Shown here: piece after piece, positions 1 through 14,200 of the stretch
Layout: each line of letters starts with the position of its first letter
How positions within the stretch are numbered: the stretch's first letter is position 1
Origin: Mermis nigrescens
Lineage: Eukaryota > Nematoda > Enoplea > Mermithida > Mermithidae
Assembly (NCBI GenBank): GCA_036768485.1
Contig: JAVLUZ010000344.1
Location: forward strand, 1 to 64,000
Length of the DNA stretch: 64,000 nt
Direction of reading: 5' to 3'
Notes under the pieces: model-generated
The model's input: the letters and a program-made list of their open reading frames with translations, nothing else
What the model was told of the DNA's origin: nothing
Database searches by the model: none
Made by a program: the position numbers and the translations under genes

Positions 1-116
1 CTACTTGGGAGCAAAGCGATATATTGGACAAAATATGTTATTATCTAAAAGCCCACAAGCAGTCAAAAATCAAAAACAATTTATCTAACGAGCTCTGCAA
101 AGAATGATCGTCGAAC
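1..116. other. intron or upstream sequence, nothing recognised
   Basis: No exon, RNA gene or complete repeat seen. 109-116 (CGTCGAAC) is the left TSD of the next element. Confidence 0.4.
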
Positions 117-561
117 CACGGTTTTTTTGTATTAGGCAAAGATTTTTCCCAATGTACAAAGACTTTTCGGGACCGTCTTCGTACATGTACAAAGATTTTT
201 GGGATGACAAAAATTGCAAAAAGTATAAAATTCTAAAAAATTTTCGGCGCTTCGCGCCGAAATGAGTGATTGTATGTTCTATATATCTTTATAATGACAG
301 AAATGGCATTCCAAAAGGAAAAACGTCAAATTTTTTGACGCTTCGCGCCGTTTTAAGACGATTCTTGGTGATTTTTGCCCCCAGAGACCCATAAATTATC
401 TAAAATACACCACCAAAGGTAGAACAACTCTGTTTTTACCACACTAAAACCGCTACTGTACCATATTATAGTACCCAAAAATTTGTGTGTTCAAAATGTA
501 CAAAGACTTTTGAGGACCATCTTTGTACATGTACAAACGGACCTTGTACAAAAAAACACTG
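117..561 (+). mobile_element. family A hAT-like MITE
   Basis: Ends CACGGTTTTTTTGTA and GTACAAAAAAACACTG. The TSD is CGTCGAAC/CGTCGAAA (7 of 8). Internally it has two GC hairpins (near 245 and 337) and palindromic TTTGTACATGTACAAA-like boxes near both ends. The small reading frames inside are not coding. Confidence 0.88.
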
Positions 562-2500
562 CGTCGAAACCTATTCACTTTTATTTTAAATGGTGACAGA
601 AGCATTTGGTCAGACATGATTAGGAGTACTGTACTCATCGAAGAAGTTTAAACTTGAAAAAATTTTGATGATTAGTGAAAATCTGTAATCGCGTCACTTG
701 GTTTTCAATTACGTATTTTATTTGTTCGGCTCATTTGAAAAGACCCATTTTTTCTCAACAGGTAAACCATTTACCTAAAATAGTGTAGTTTAGCATTAGT
801 TGTATAATTGAGCATATTTAATGATTGAAATGCCAACGGAAGGATGAACGCCGAAATTGAAACCTGTATCCGCGATAACGTGCCCTGGCCGAAGCTACCG
901 AAAAATGTAAAACAGGTAACTTTCGTTTTTCTTAAGTAGTTACTCACTGAAGAAAGCAACGTGTTCGATACGATTCTTTTTCTGTTACCTTTGGTTTAGA
1001 TAAAGTTGGTGAAACTCAGCAAATTTCTGTGGAGGATGTAGGATTGTCTATAGGACGGTGAGCTAACTTTTCCCCAAAATAGTCAAATATAGCATCAAAA
1101 AAACATTTTTTACGTGCGGCCTGCAAGTAGCGTTTCTTTGCCATCTTCCGAGTGCCTAATATAAGAAGGATCACTCAAAATGCGCAACATTTTTTGAATG
1201 AATTTTTTTCCATATAATGTATTTTGATATATTGGGATAAATAAAAATCTGGCTAAAATAAGTCAAGTCAGAAACGGATGAAAACAGCTATTTTGCAAAA
1301 GTGCTCGAAATCGATCTGAAAGTGCCTATTCCGTGGCTATTTTTATGTCATTTTAATGTTTGGGCCAATTTTTGAGGCTATATTTCAGCTCATAAAAGAC
1401 TGCTTGAGCCGCAGACCGGCCTGACCCAGACCAGCCAAGCTGTGCATTCATGATAGGTTTGGTTAAATATGTAACACATACTTTGCAGATTATATTTCTC
1501 CATTTTAGCCTGATCGATCAATTATATACTGTATCGATAGAGTGGTTATTGCTGAAAAGTCAGTTTAATGATCCAGTCTTGCTATTTGTCTGCATTTTGA
1601 AAATGTATGTATACGATATTTGTGTTTGGGATTAAAAATACTGTATATTACTGTTGCACCTGTTATAATTATCATTGCCGATCGGTACCAATTCTATTAG
1701 GTTTATTAATTAGATTTAGAGTGGAGAAGTGTTAGTTAAATAAGATCAAAGCCTACCATAAAGGAAGTTATAAGTAATAACAGCAATTGAAGCTATTGTA
1801 CTCAAAAATAATTTGAGTGCTCCCTATAGTTCAAACATACAGACAAGTTATTCTGTGAACGATGGTCGCATGCATACATGCGCCACATTCTCAGGGCGTT
1901 TACGGCAGTTCACAAATTTGAAATGTAAAAGAATGCCGAATTATGCATGGACAAAAACACAATTTTACGGAAAATCACGAAAAAATCGAATTTTTTCAAT
2001 TTATTTGTTGGGGTCTTTTGAATTTTGGGGTCCAGATCCCCGCAGACTCCTTCCACTTCCATGTGTGATCTCATGCCAAAAATGAAATATCGGTGCTTCT
2101 CTATCATTTGTTTGTTTTTCATTGATTAAAAAATTGTTCACTTGTTTCTTACTTAACATCTATGTACCAGCGTCGGATCTAGGATCTTCTGACAGTGGGT
2201 CTGAAACTTTTGGAACAATCCTAATATCCGCCTATATCCTTAGTCCGTTATTACTATTCCGGCTTTAGAGAGCGCTATAAGAGTAGTCATTTCTGCTTCT
2301 AATTTAGTTTGGGCTTAGGCTGATCAATATGTTTTCAGCTTTATGCCAGCTGGCAAATGAATCTCGAACATCGAAACGCGGATTAGGCTGTAATAGGATA
2401 TTGTGATCGGGCCCAACTTTTTTCAATATTGTCAGAAAAGTTCTTGAAAATCCGTCATTAATGCGTTAAACTTACTGTGGCTCTCGTCTACGTACCTTAC
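562..2500. other. no gene recognised
   Basis: Short open frames only, without splice-site support or family resemblance. 1380-1445 resembles the terminal part of family J. I looked here for the missing FAM91 N-terminal exon and did not find it. Confidence 0.4.
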
Positions 2501-2508
2501 ACTTAGGC

Positions 2509-2745
2509 CTGTAACCAGATTTTTAATTCAGAGAGGGGGCACAAAATTTTTGAAGTCAAATATCTCGAGAACCGTTAGGCGCTCTGCAAAAATAAAGGCG
2601 TTTTTGGACGTTTCCCGACGAGCTCTGTGCAACGGTAACGGAAAAATGTAAAAAATTGAAAACTTTTGATGCTTTTTGATACAAAAGCTAATGTTTAAAT
2701 AGTTTGCAAGACTGAATATCAGTGTCAAGATGCGAGCATACAATA
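2509..2745 (+). repeat. family I fragment
   Basis: It opens with GGCCTGTAACCAGATTTTTA and contains the family's TATCTCGAGAACCGTTAGG box. Similar to 18199-18600 and, reversed, to 54283-54891. Confidence 0.6.
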
Positions 2746-3475
2746 ATGCTTAAGACTAAATAACAATCAGTTCTAAAGTGTATAAAACGCGCGTTTGGGG
2801 CTAAATATAGGTATTAAGTATGATATTCGGCGGGCGCTGGAACTTTGTTTGAATTTTTGCTGAAAAATGAGGTTAGATAGCGTTGATAATTACTGCACTT
2901 TAAGCCGAAAGTCTTTAGGGCATAGTGATCGTGGCCGAGTTGCTCACTTGCACTACCCAACGTTCAGTAAGAACCGAGGTTTTTTGGACAATTTTCGTAA
3001 TTAATAAACAATGATAATGATAACTTGATCATTTAAAGTTGGTAATTAAAAATTGCTGCATATTAAATGTCAAAGTCACATCTGGGCCTCGTAGATGGCA
3101 AGCATTATATAAAAAATAGGACATTCGGCGCGAAGCGCCGAAAAAATTATGAATCGACTAGCTCGAAAGTATGATGAAACTTCATTTGGTTATCATCGTA
3201 GTTCACTTCGAGAATTTTCAACTTTTTCCTTTGTGGCACGCACCCTCGTGAAAAATCAAATTTTTTTATTTCGGGTGAAGGGGGGGGCTCGAGCATCCTC
3301 TTGCCCCTACTCCTGTTAAGTGCCTGCGTACAATGGTGCAATATAACGATGCTAAGGCAATTTTTTTATAATTGTCGCTGACACGTGGGACAAAGCTGTT
3401 CGTATTTTTATTTCATCACTGACAAAACAGTGCAAGACTGAAAACTTTTCGCTCAGTACGAAGACCAGGCACGTA

Positions 3476-3633
3476 GCTGGCGTCCTATTTTGGGTAGGGA
3501 ATATCAATTTTTGGGGGGTTCGGGGTCCAAAAAGGCCAAAAATAGCACAAAATAACGTTTAAAAAGTCCTGTTTTTCTGAATTTTCGGGGAGGGGTTCGG
3601 ACCTCCCAATTCCCCTCTCGAGCTATGTGCCTG
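3476..3633 (+). mobile_element. family C hAT-like MITE
   Basis: Begins CAGGCACGTAGCTGG and ends GCTATGTGCCTG. The TSD is ACGAAGAC/ACGCAGAC (7 of 8). The core is a tract near AAATAGCACAAAATAACG shared by all family C copies. Confidence 0.85.
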
Positions 3634-3987
3634 ACGCAGACTACATTTTTGGTGCAAAAATTGCCGAAAACAATCGCCTAAATTATGACATATGATGACT
3701 AGAAATCGTAAAAAAATATCAGTGTTACATCACCAAGTATTTTGTGTTTTCCAACACCCGCCTCCCCCGAAATCCGCGCCTGATACCTCAGTTTATTTTA
3801 ATTTTCCGACATACTGACGATTTGTAAAAGGCGTTGTTGCAGATCTTGGGTGGCTCAAAGAGCGAATATGAAAAGCTCATTGTCGAATATAGCGTCAAAA
3901 ATCAATTACGCTACCGCAGTAATCTCAGTAAATCAGTCGTTCAATCATTTTAATTACTGTCGAGCTCGTATCCAGATTTTTAGCACG

Positions 3988-4500
3988 TGAGAGGCCCGTA
4001 ACCAGATTTTAATCAGGAGGGAGGGCCCTACCTGGGCGTGTGGTGAAGAGGGGTTTGGGGTATGCACCCCCAGGAACCAAAATACCCCCTCCCAGAAACC
4101 AAAATACCCCCCCCCCCTTGAATTTTTTTGTTTTTTTTCGCAATTTTTTGATGCCAATGGATAGTGCTTGATGAGAAACGTTGAAAAATGGTGTTTTTTC
4201 GTCATACCACTATTTTTACGGCCATTTTTTGACTTTTGAGAAAATCTTGCACTTCTCAGAATTTTAGGTGCCGCCCACCTATGGGGGAGGGCGATTACGT
4301 TGAGGTCAAATTTCTCGAGAACCATTAGGAGGTATGTAGGCGAAGGTAATCGCATTTTAACTCGTTGATAGAGAAAATTTCAAAAAATTCAGAAAGTTTA
4401 TAGCTTCTTGTACTTAATTTTTGTGCTTTGCTAAGAAAAACATAACAGATCATAGATAATTCGGTAAAAAAATTTTACGAAGCGCCATAAAATTTTCACT
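3988..4500 (-). repeat. family I copy split by a family B insertion
   Basis: The left part (CGTAACCAGATTTTAATCAG) and right part (TCTCGAGAACCATTAGG) belong to one family I copy, interrupted at 4027-4284. Confidence 0.6.
4027..4284 (-). mobile_element. family B hAT-like MITE
   Basis: Ends CTACCTGGGCGTG and CGCCCACCTATG. Perfect 8-bp TSD GGGAGGGC at 4019-4026 and 4285-4292. Inserted into a family I copy. Confidence 0.9.
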
Positions 4501-5105
4501 CACTTGTTGTGCGTGTCTAACTCAAATTCCAGTGGTTTAGAAGACATACTATACAATACTAATAAATCCAACGCGACGCATCGGAAATTTTTTGCTTTTA
4601 ATTGCCCCAAAGTACTCTATAAGCCTGGATATGGGCCTGTTTACAGTGACAGCATTTCTAATTTGTTTATTTTTCGTAAAATGTTTATATGTGTATAAAA
4701 AATTATATGCATATGCATCTTTCTCGCCGTCTAAAACACAAGTTTGAAGCTTTTTAAAGACAAAAAATGAAAGAATTGTCAAGCTGGTACAAAATTAGCT
4801 CCTTTACCGTGAAATTAGAGCTGTAAAATTGGACTTTTAATAGGAAAATGCTTTAAAGTACTAAATAAGTTTGAACCATCAAAGAAATGAGACTTTTAGA
4901 TTATTAACAACTTCGACAAATTTATTTATGAATTCTCTTATGTAAGTTATTTGGAAAATTACACTAAGTGGCTAAAATTCGTTTACTCATTGTGATAACT
5001 TTTTCTCTTCTAATTTACTCATTTAATCTATTATTTAATTTTAATCAAATTTATAATATTTTATTTATTTATGATTTATTTTAAATTTAATTCTGCTTTG
5101 TTAAG

Positions 5106-5257
5106 TCCGGTTCGTAAGAAAGATTGAGGAGCAGTATTATGAAACGATGCTCCGGTACAGCAGTGACCATTTGATGCTCTATCCATATCACTTAGCGGAT
5201 CTTATTGTCAAGGGGCTACGCATAACGCCGTTTCAATATTATCTCAGTATTTTGCAA
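5106..5257 (+). CDS. FAM91A1: FAM91 exon 1 of window
   Basis: The exon follows the acceptor tgttaag and ends at donor gtaagt. It enters in phase 1 (two bases, then CGG TTC), so at least one more exon lies upstream of the window. It encodes the N-terminal FAM91 signature: [20 protein letters not shown], then the [18 protein letters not shown] segment. Human FAM91A1 has nearly the same residues here. Confidence 0.93.
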
Positions 5258-8200
5258 GTAAGTTGCTTATAATAATTATTAAAATATTAAGATCATCGTA
5301 TGATAATAATTATAATATAATATTATTATTATTAAATCATTTATTATATCGGTATCTCATAATTATCTGTTTTTCAGGATTTAATCAGTCAAGAAAAAAG
5401 CTATGACACATTGCCAAATTTTACTGCCCAAGACTGTAAGCTACTTCTGTGTAAAATAAATAATTTGCTGCGTTTTATTCGCACTGTTAAACTTGCGTCT
5501 TCAATAGGTCTACGTCTATTGGGCATTGGAAGAAATCAGTATATTGATTTGATGAACAGGTCCAGATCGATTAAGGTTTACAAAACTTCCTCAATTGCTC
5601 AACGAACAGTTTAATACGCTTTAAAATATTTGCTTAGAAAAAATAACGTCTTCCTGTTATACAAGGTGGGCTATAAAAAACAAATCGCCTATCAGATATG
5701 GTAACTTCAAAATGACAAAAGTGAATGGAATGCGGTTTACTTCAATAAAAAGCCTATTATCCCTGCATTGAGAAATTAAAACAATAATTATTACTTGTTG
5801 CATTGTCCAAAAGATGTATGCAATTTAGTAAAAGTCCTTCTTTCGAATCATGAAGGCATCTGCCGGCAACATTAATTGCATTTCTTGCCCCGTAATTTTA
5901 CAGCACTCTGTGATAATCAAGTGAAACTTCTTTTATTGTAAAGCCACTTTATTCAGCTACCTACCTTTAACCGATTTGCTTTACGCAATTCTGGGTTACT
6001 GTAAAATAATCAAGCTTTAATCAAAACTTGCACGTTTTGGCAACTGCTTGCAAATTAAAATCGCTGATTATGAATATTGCAACCCGTAATAAAAGTGCAT
6101 TTCACACAGATTAAATCAATCAAAATGATTATAAATAAAGCAACGAACAATCACTTTTATATCATGTTATAAAGCAAACCGCGTTTAATTATTTTTTGTT
6201 GTTGTTGATGAGTTATAACGTTGTAAAGATTGCTTATTTTACGCAGTGAATCTGCAGTCTTGTAAAAAACGACTTCTGCTCATTTTATTTTATTCTAAAT
6301 TAGTGACAAATGAACCAGCATAATTGAAACTTTACTACATTCCTACAGTGGTACATAATAGGCTCTTAGACAAAGCAAACCGTGCTAAATTTGGTCAAGT
6401 AAATAAAAAGTTAAAGGACCAATATGCGACTTGTTTTTTATGGCCCTCCGTGTATAATATTCAATAGAGTATTAGAAAGTCGTTTTATGCTTTATCGCTC
6501 TACAACAGGAGTTGCTCTTTACTTTATAATTTTTGTAAATAATTTGACGTTTTGCTAGTTCTTTGCCTCAAAATTGAGCAGGGGAAGTTTTCATTATGCT
6601 GTAATCAACGAATATTTGTTTAATCTATCCCTGGGCGAGACTCGTAGATGTATAGCAGGATGGTTTAGGGTCCCCGTCACTCAAAATCGGATGCCCTTCC
6701 CCCAATCCTCCAATGTCTGAAAATTTTTGATCCTACATTTTTGAGAAAATTTAAGCCCGAAACATACTTCACGCGATTCGCGCCGCAGAGGGGGTTTGCG
6801 GCCACAGTATACCCAAAAATGTGACGTCATGGCGCGAAACTGGCGCGGCGAAATTCATCTGCCGCTTCGCGTCACCTAGGCATACTTCACGCGGCGCAGT
6901 CGCCGCGCGGCAAGAAAAAAATGGCGCCAACTGGGCGACCCTTCGCCGCTTCGCTGCCGCTTCGCTCGATGTTGGCATACTCCGCGCGAATTGCCGCAAT
7001 GATAGCGCGTTGATTTCTTTCATAATCGATTTTTTTTAAATCGGCGAAAGCTCATTTAAATTCATTTATGCATTTACAATGTAGGTTACCATGTTAGGAC
7101 ACCATGTACATATGCATGTATGTACCACTGATGTCGGCTGGTTAGCAGAATCACACGATATCATTCTGAAAGAGATGGAGGAGGAAGTTTGTTTTACACT
7201 TGCTTGTTATCTGCACAGTGCAGGAAAATTCTGCACCTCATTTATCAGTGTTGTATCGAAATCTACGATCCTAAGCAAAAAATGCGTACAGCAAAAATAA
7301 AATCACACAACCGAGTGGTCAGAAGCATTCAGGATTCATGCACCTTTTCTATACAAGAAATGACAAAACTTCCAGAATCAATGACTGAACGTCTTGCATC
7401 CTGCATGAATTTTTTAACACTATTTATTCAAAAGACAGGTATGTACGCAATAATTAAAAGCTACACAACAAATTGGAGAAAGTCCGATCAAAAACGTATC
7501 AAATCCAGTACTGCCACATACGTACTTCTATGCATACGTGGGCAGCAAGAAAATTCTGGGGGGGTGCAAGATTTTTCAAAGGTCAAAAAATGGTCTTAAA
7601 AATGGTGGTATGGCGTAAAAAAACACCATTTTTCGACGTTTCTCATCAAGCACTATCCATTGGCATCAAAACATTGCGAAAAAACGAAAAAAATTTTCAA
7701 AAATTGAATTCTGGGGGGTATTTTGATTTCTGGAGGGGGTATTTTGGTTTCTCGGGGGGGGGCATACCCCCAAACCCCCACGCCCAGGTGTGCTTCTATG
7801 ACATTTCAAAATCGACGAAGATCGTTTGCGCTCACGTAGATACGTACTTCATTATAGATTCAGAGCAGATCGATACCGGCGCACCTCATTAGCATTCGCG
7901 AGGAAAGTCCAAACGTTTGGACTTCTGCGGCGCGGCGAAAAAATTCGAAAAAATGCTAAAATAGACATTATTTGCTTCTCGCCGCGCGGTGAAGTATGCC
8001 ATGAAAAGCGGCAAAAAAATTGGACTTTAGCGAATTTGGTTGCGGCGCGGCGGCCGCTTGAAGTATGCCTTGGGCCGCTTGAAGTATGCCTTGAAATGCG
8101 GCGCGGCAAACTTCGCGCCTCGCCGCGCGGCGCCAGGAAGTATGCCATGGGTCAGCGCGAATTCGGCGCGGCGACCGCTGCGGCGAATTTGCGCCGTTCG

Positions 8201-11200
8201 CCGCGCCGCGTGAAGTATGTTTCGGGCTTTACTTTCGTGGTCATTTGGGGGTTGCCGTTTTTTGTTCATAAAATGCAGGTCATCTACTCCTTCCTAAAAA
8301 TGACCAGGACCCCCACCCATTACTTCGATCCGTTACGTGAATGACAATACCTCATTTGACGGGGCGAACGGGTCGCTTGAAGGGGCTCGTGTTTTGTACA
8401 TTAAAACCTGAAAATTCTACCTTTCCTCCCGAAAAGCCACTTTTTTCTGCTGGTAAACCACTTTTTTTATCGGGAATATTTCTGGGGCTGAATGGAGGGG
8501 GGTTGGACCCTCCTCCCAAATTCAGAAAAATCGGAAAAATAGGACTTTTTTTAACGTTATTTTGTGCTATTTTTGGCTTTTTTGGGCTTAGTCCCCGCAA
8601 AAATTAGTGTTGGTCCCCCCAAAATAGGACGGCCAGCTACGTGCCTGGTTTTTTCGAAGTTGGACAACCATTCTTTGAACCTGAACAAACACTTTCAAGC
8701 TAGAGATTGGACAACCACCTTTTGAACTGAAAACCAACCTATTTCATTGGGAAATCGGATGGAGTGAACCAAAAGGTTAATGTAATTAAACTTCGATCAT
8801 ATTTGCAGTTTTGTACGCTTTTGGATTGTCGGCACTTACTTTTATCTGATACGTTTCGTTGAGGGAATGAACGGATGGAAGATTTCGAAAATTTTTCCAA
8901 CTCAGTGGGGTTCCTGAATCGTTAGCCAGACATTTCTAGAATCCGTGCGCAGATTTTTTACTAAATCTAGTATTTCTCTGATTTTCTCGGATTTTTAGAT
9001 TGTTCTGCAGCCTTGCTCATGAATTGATCTTGTTCGATAATTTTTATATTGTCGAAAAAAGCACGAGAACGGTTGTATCACAGCATAGGTGCACAAGGTT
9101 AGGGTTGGCAGGGGGTGAAATCCCGGAAATTAAAACAGTAAATTTGACGTTCGCAATTTTTTTGCTGTTTTTACGATCAAAATATTCAAAATAGCCTATG
9201 AAACGTTTTTTTCGTGGTAATATTGCATTTTAAAAGCATTTTTAGTTCATTTTGACTGCATTATATCACTTTTCGTACTAAAAATGCAACAATTTATCAA
9301 TTTTGGGCGCTTTTTGAGTAAAAAGTACTTAAAAGTAGTAATCTGGCGCGAAGCGCCGGAAAAATTTTGACGTTTTTACTGCTTTTGACCTCAAAGCTAA
9401 TGCAAAAAACGTTGCATCAGCTCAGCTTCCTTACTTCGTGGTTTAAGTTGCACGATTATTATTATTATTTATGTGGGTATCTATGCTGAACCGGTCGATG
9501 TGAATCTACATACTACAAATTCAATAATAAAAATTATTTGCGCCAGTGTTTTTTTTTTGTATTCGGCAAAGATTTTTCCCGATGTACAAAGACTTTTGGG
9601 GACTGTCTTTGTACATGTATAAAGATTTCTGGGAAGACAAAAACTGTAAAGAAGGAAAAGGAAGAATGTCAAATTTTTGAAAGGAAAAATGAGTGATTTT
9701 TGCCCTCAGAAACCCAGAAACTCAGCTAAAATACACTACCAAAGGTCGAGCAACTCTGTTTTTGTCACACTAAAATCGCTACTGTACCATATTACAGTAC
9801 CCAAAAATCTGTGTGCACAAAATGTACAAAGACTTTTAGGGACCATCTTTGTTCTTGTGCAAACGGAGCTTGTACAAAAAAACGCTGCTCTGCGCGGTTA
9901 TATAATGATGCTAGTCAAGTAACTTTGTGCAAAATTAAATTACTGTAGTGCTCCTGGGAACTACTTGTTTTATCAGTCTTCAGTTTGAAAGTAGGTGGCC
10001 TGTAAAGGAGAATTTCAAGGGATAAATATCGTTTATTTACAAAATTTATACTATTGTAAAATGCGGTGGTTTAAATACAGTTATGTATGTACCTAATTTT
10101 ATGCGTCTCGTTAAAGAAAGCGTTTCGCAACAAAAAATCAATCAAAGACATACTGCCTTTGGTACCAGTGGACATAAATATTGATTTTTGGTGGCTTGTG
10201 CAAGTCGGCAGCATATTGGAGGATGATATAAAAGTAAATCAAACCAAATGGAATGTCAAGAAAGCGATTAAATAAGATCCATCTTTTAAAAATGATCTAA
10301 AACTACATACATAGTTTATGTTCTGCCCGTACATGTAAAGGCTCAAAATTCTGGATGGGGAGTTCCGGACCATTTTCAGTGGGAGGGGTTAACGACCAGA
10401 CATGTCATAGCATGATAATTCTGGGGAGGGGGTGAATGAAATTGGAAAGTGCCTTTTTTGGGCCCAAAAATGGTGGGTAACACGACAGAAACATCGTCTT
10501 TCGGCGTTTCTGACGATGCAACATCTTTCTAGAGCATAAAAACAAAAATTTCGAAAAAATCGAAAAATTCGAATAAATTGAACAAAATATAGTTAAAATA
10601 TGAGCATACAAAATTTGACACTTTTGAGCAAATATATAGCTAAAAAGCTTCAAAAAGCGCCTTTTCTACGAATCTTCAAGCAAATTTTTTGAAACTTTCT
10701 GAAAAATCGCGAGTTCTGTGGGGGATGTAAAAATTTCTGAGCGGAGGCAGTGAAACATTTTTCTGAGGGGGAATGTAGAATTTTTCTGAACCCTCACGAT
10801 CATATACTTATGTTAACGGCATTTAACTTCCGGACAAAAAACGGGCCAAAAACACGTAAAAATGACTAAAAAGCGCGACTTTTGTCGAAAAATGGGGATT
10901 CAAGCATTTTCTGACTTCGGGGAATGGGGAGGCGTCCAACTTCGGGCGGCGGTCCCCTAACCCCTGTTACGTGCATAGTTCTGCCCATATATCTGACGGC
11001 GCGGATAGGGTGGTCACTGGTCTCCCACCATACGTGCACACCATAGGAATTATAGGGAAGGGAGGAGGGGTTTAAAGCCTAAAAGGTTTTCTAGAGCGCG
11101 AAACGGTCGATGCGCCTTAAAAACATAATCTTTTAGCCTACCTGACGAAACTCTATGTATCTTTCTAGAACGTAAAAATATTGAAGAAATTTCAAAAAAA

Positions 11201-14200
11201 TCAATAAGTTCCGATAAATTGAAATAAATATTGTCAATGAGTACATGGCACGAAGCGTTGAAAATGTGACACTTCTGTGCAAGCAGGTAGATAAAAACGC
11301 ATAAAACAGCACCTATTCCTCGAATTTTCTAGAAAATCGTTAATTTGGGTATGAAAAAATTTCTGGAGGGGGCTGAAAACCTTTCTGGGGCAAGAAGAGG
11401 TGAAAACCCTCGCTCCGATCTTCCCGCAAGATCATCTATGTCGTCTATATATAAACTATTTAGGCTGTCGTCCCCATTCTTCCCAATCACAGATTTATTA
11501 TACATGCGCCGGCTTTTTTTGACAAAAAATGCGTTTTAGGCACGTTTTGATAATTTTTTTGCCATTTTGGGCCAAAACTAGAAGGACATTCAATCGGAGT
11601 GTGCCCCATTCGGTTCTACTTTGAATCGATCAGTCTCAGTCGTACATATTGTGAGCACAGGTGGGTGGCACCAAAATTCTGGGGGTGCAAGATTTTTCAA
11701 AGGTCGAAAAATGGCCTTAAAAATGGTAATATGGCGGAAAACACACTATTCTTCAACGTTTCTCATCGAGCACTATCCATTGGCATCAAAAAATTACGGA
11801 TAAAAACAATAATTTTCAAAAATTGAATTCTTGGAGGTATTTTGGTTTGAGGGGGGTGCATACCCCAAACCCCCCACGCCCAGGTATGATTGCGAGTACC
11901 CATGTTGCTTAGGCGTGCACGAGCGAAGAGAAGCAAGTTATCGATAGCCTCTGCGACGGTGGAGCTCGAAATGCTGGCTTTTTTGATCGCCTCATTGTTC
12001 AGCGTGAGACTTAATTTGCTTTTTTGTTCGGCGAAAGGTGGTAGAAATTTTAAATGTCTGAATTTGAGAGGCTATATAAATTTTTGCCCCTTAATTACTT
12101 TACGCCGAATGGAATCCGGCTAATTGTGCTTTTGTTATATTTATTTATTGCCTTTTTTATTATTATTGAATTTGGTTTTCTAGCACTGCATTTGTATATG
12201 ACTTACTAGTAAAAATGCGATGAATGTTTATCCGTTGTTTTTCCACAGGGTTGCCGAAAAAGGGTCTTCCCAGCTTAATTACGCATGTTCTGTTATAACG
12301 GCGGTTTATAATATCTGATAGAAAAAACATTGGCTACCGGACCTCCGATTTGTAGCTTCGGATTGTCAGAACTCGTTAACTGCTGTTATGCATCCTTGTA
12401 GAATACAGACGCAATTAAACAATTAAAATATAACATGATGAAAAACTTACAAAACTGAGCTAACATAAGTATAAAATCGACAATTCTTAATATAAAATCA
12501 ATAAACAAAAGAATAAAGACACTTTTTATGTGTACAGTTATATATTGCGCTAAAAAACTTGAATTGACGTTACAAGCAGAGCGGAGATTGCCAATTAATT
12601 CACTTGTTAATATCTTTTTCGCTCAAATTCATCTGTGATGTTATGAAAAGTGTAAACCGAAAAATTGTCGCACGAGTAGCTCGACGAGAGTTTAAAATTT
12701 CGTAGCTCTATGTATATCTTTGCTATTCCAAAATTTTTTTCCAGTTTTACGTTATGCATAATACAGCCTTGAACCTTTTTTCGGGTCACCCTGTAGAAGA
12801 TAATATGTAGCTTGCAAAATTTGCCATTTTTTCCAGGATTATATAGCAGAGGATTAGTTTATTTTGACGTCCCGATTTTGGAAGACGATTACATAGTAGG
12901 TCAGTTCTATTTATTATCTGACACTTTTTTACAACTATCTCACGTTTGCGCGAAAACGCACGCATACATAATTGTTAGGATGCCCGTTTTAAATCTGCAT
13001 TCTTTATTTTTTATATCCTAATTGAAAAGTTAATTGGAAAATAATTTAATTATAATTGAAAGATAATTATATAATTGAAAAATACAGGTGTGCGTGAAAA
13101 TTTTTTTAAAATATCAGTATTTGAAAATTTAACTCTCTTCGGACAGTGTTGCACTAAAGAGCTTTTAATCCGACCTTACACGTCATAACTTTGGCTAAAA
13201 TGAATTTAAAATTTTGAGACTCGTTTGCACACCGAAAATGTCACGCTGTTTAAAACGTTAGAAATTTTGGCCGTTTTTAATCCTTTTATATATTGTTGTG
13301 GCTTTTTTTACGCCCCATTTAGATATCGTTTGAACCCCAGAGTTTTTGCATTGTATTACGCGCTACTAAATCGCTAAGTGTGTACGTAGGTACTTTTCGG
13401 ACAATATTTTAAATCTGGAAAATCATTAGGCCAAACGCTATGCGGTATTCAACAGCAAAATGCGCATCTTTCCTACCGAGTAACGAGTGCAAAAACATCA
13501 AGATATGGTTAAAAGGGTGAGCCAATTAATGACATATATAACCAAACAAGCTTTCGGCGGTTAAACTAGATTAGGATAGCATAAATGTGGCGCTCAAGCC
13601 GCTGGAAGCCGGCCAAATTTCTTTTGCGCGATTTAAACAACGATATTTTTGTGTATAATTTATACATATCTAGTGCAACGTGTCTCAAGTTTTGCATTCA
13701 TAATGGTCAAACTTACGACGTGTTATACCGGGGTGTAGCTGTTTTGGGCCATTCTTTACGATGTATTGCAAAGTGACATTAATGTCTATGTATTGTAAAG
13801 TGCTAATACTCGTATGTGTGAAATTCTATTATTTTTGCATAAAATGCAATTGAGCGTGCATACATACAGTGGCAAATCTAGGATTTTCCTGAAGTGGAGG
13901 GCGGTATCCTAACTTTTCCAAGAACGGTCAAAAATAGGTCCAAAAATTTGCCCTTAACATGGGAAATAGCGTCGTTTTTTTCGGTGTTTTACATTGTATA
14001 CTTTTACATAAAATCACTTTGACGCAATAGTTTTTTCTTATAATTTTGAAATTTTTTCGGCAATTTTGTGCGAAACATCATTAAATTTCTTTTATTTTAA
14101 CAAAAATCTGGCGCGAAACGCCGGAAAATTTGTAAAATTAGGGCGGATAGACGTCTAGAAGCATGATTTACATACTGCTTGATTTCCTGTATTTATAGCA

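Noticed and set aside
1..5105. Missing N-terminal FAM91 exon
   Set aside because: I looked for the conserved NQLRxRxNL-type segment in the frames here and saw none; it must lie upstream of the window.
7826..8344. 172-codon open frame in GC-rich DNA
   Set aside because: It is made of the subterminal repeats of hAT-like element 5 and has an opposite-strand partner frame of the same kind, as expected from palindromic repeats.
11881..12010. Minus-strand open frame opposite exon 5 ([20 protein letters not shown])
   Set aside because: The plus-strand frame fits FAM91 with correct splice sites and phase; the minus frame is its shadow.
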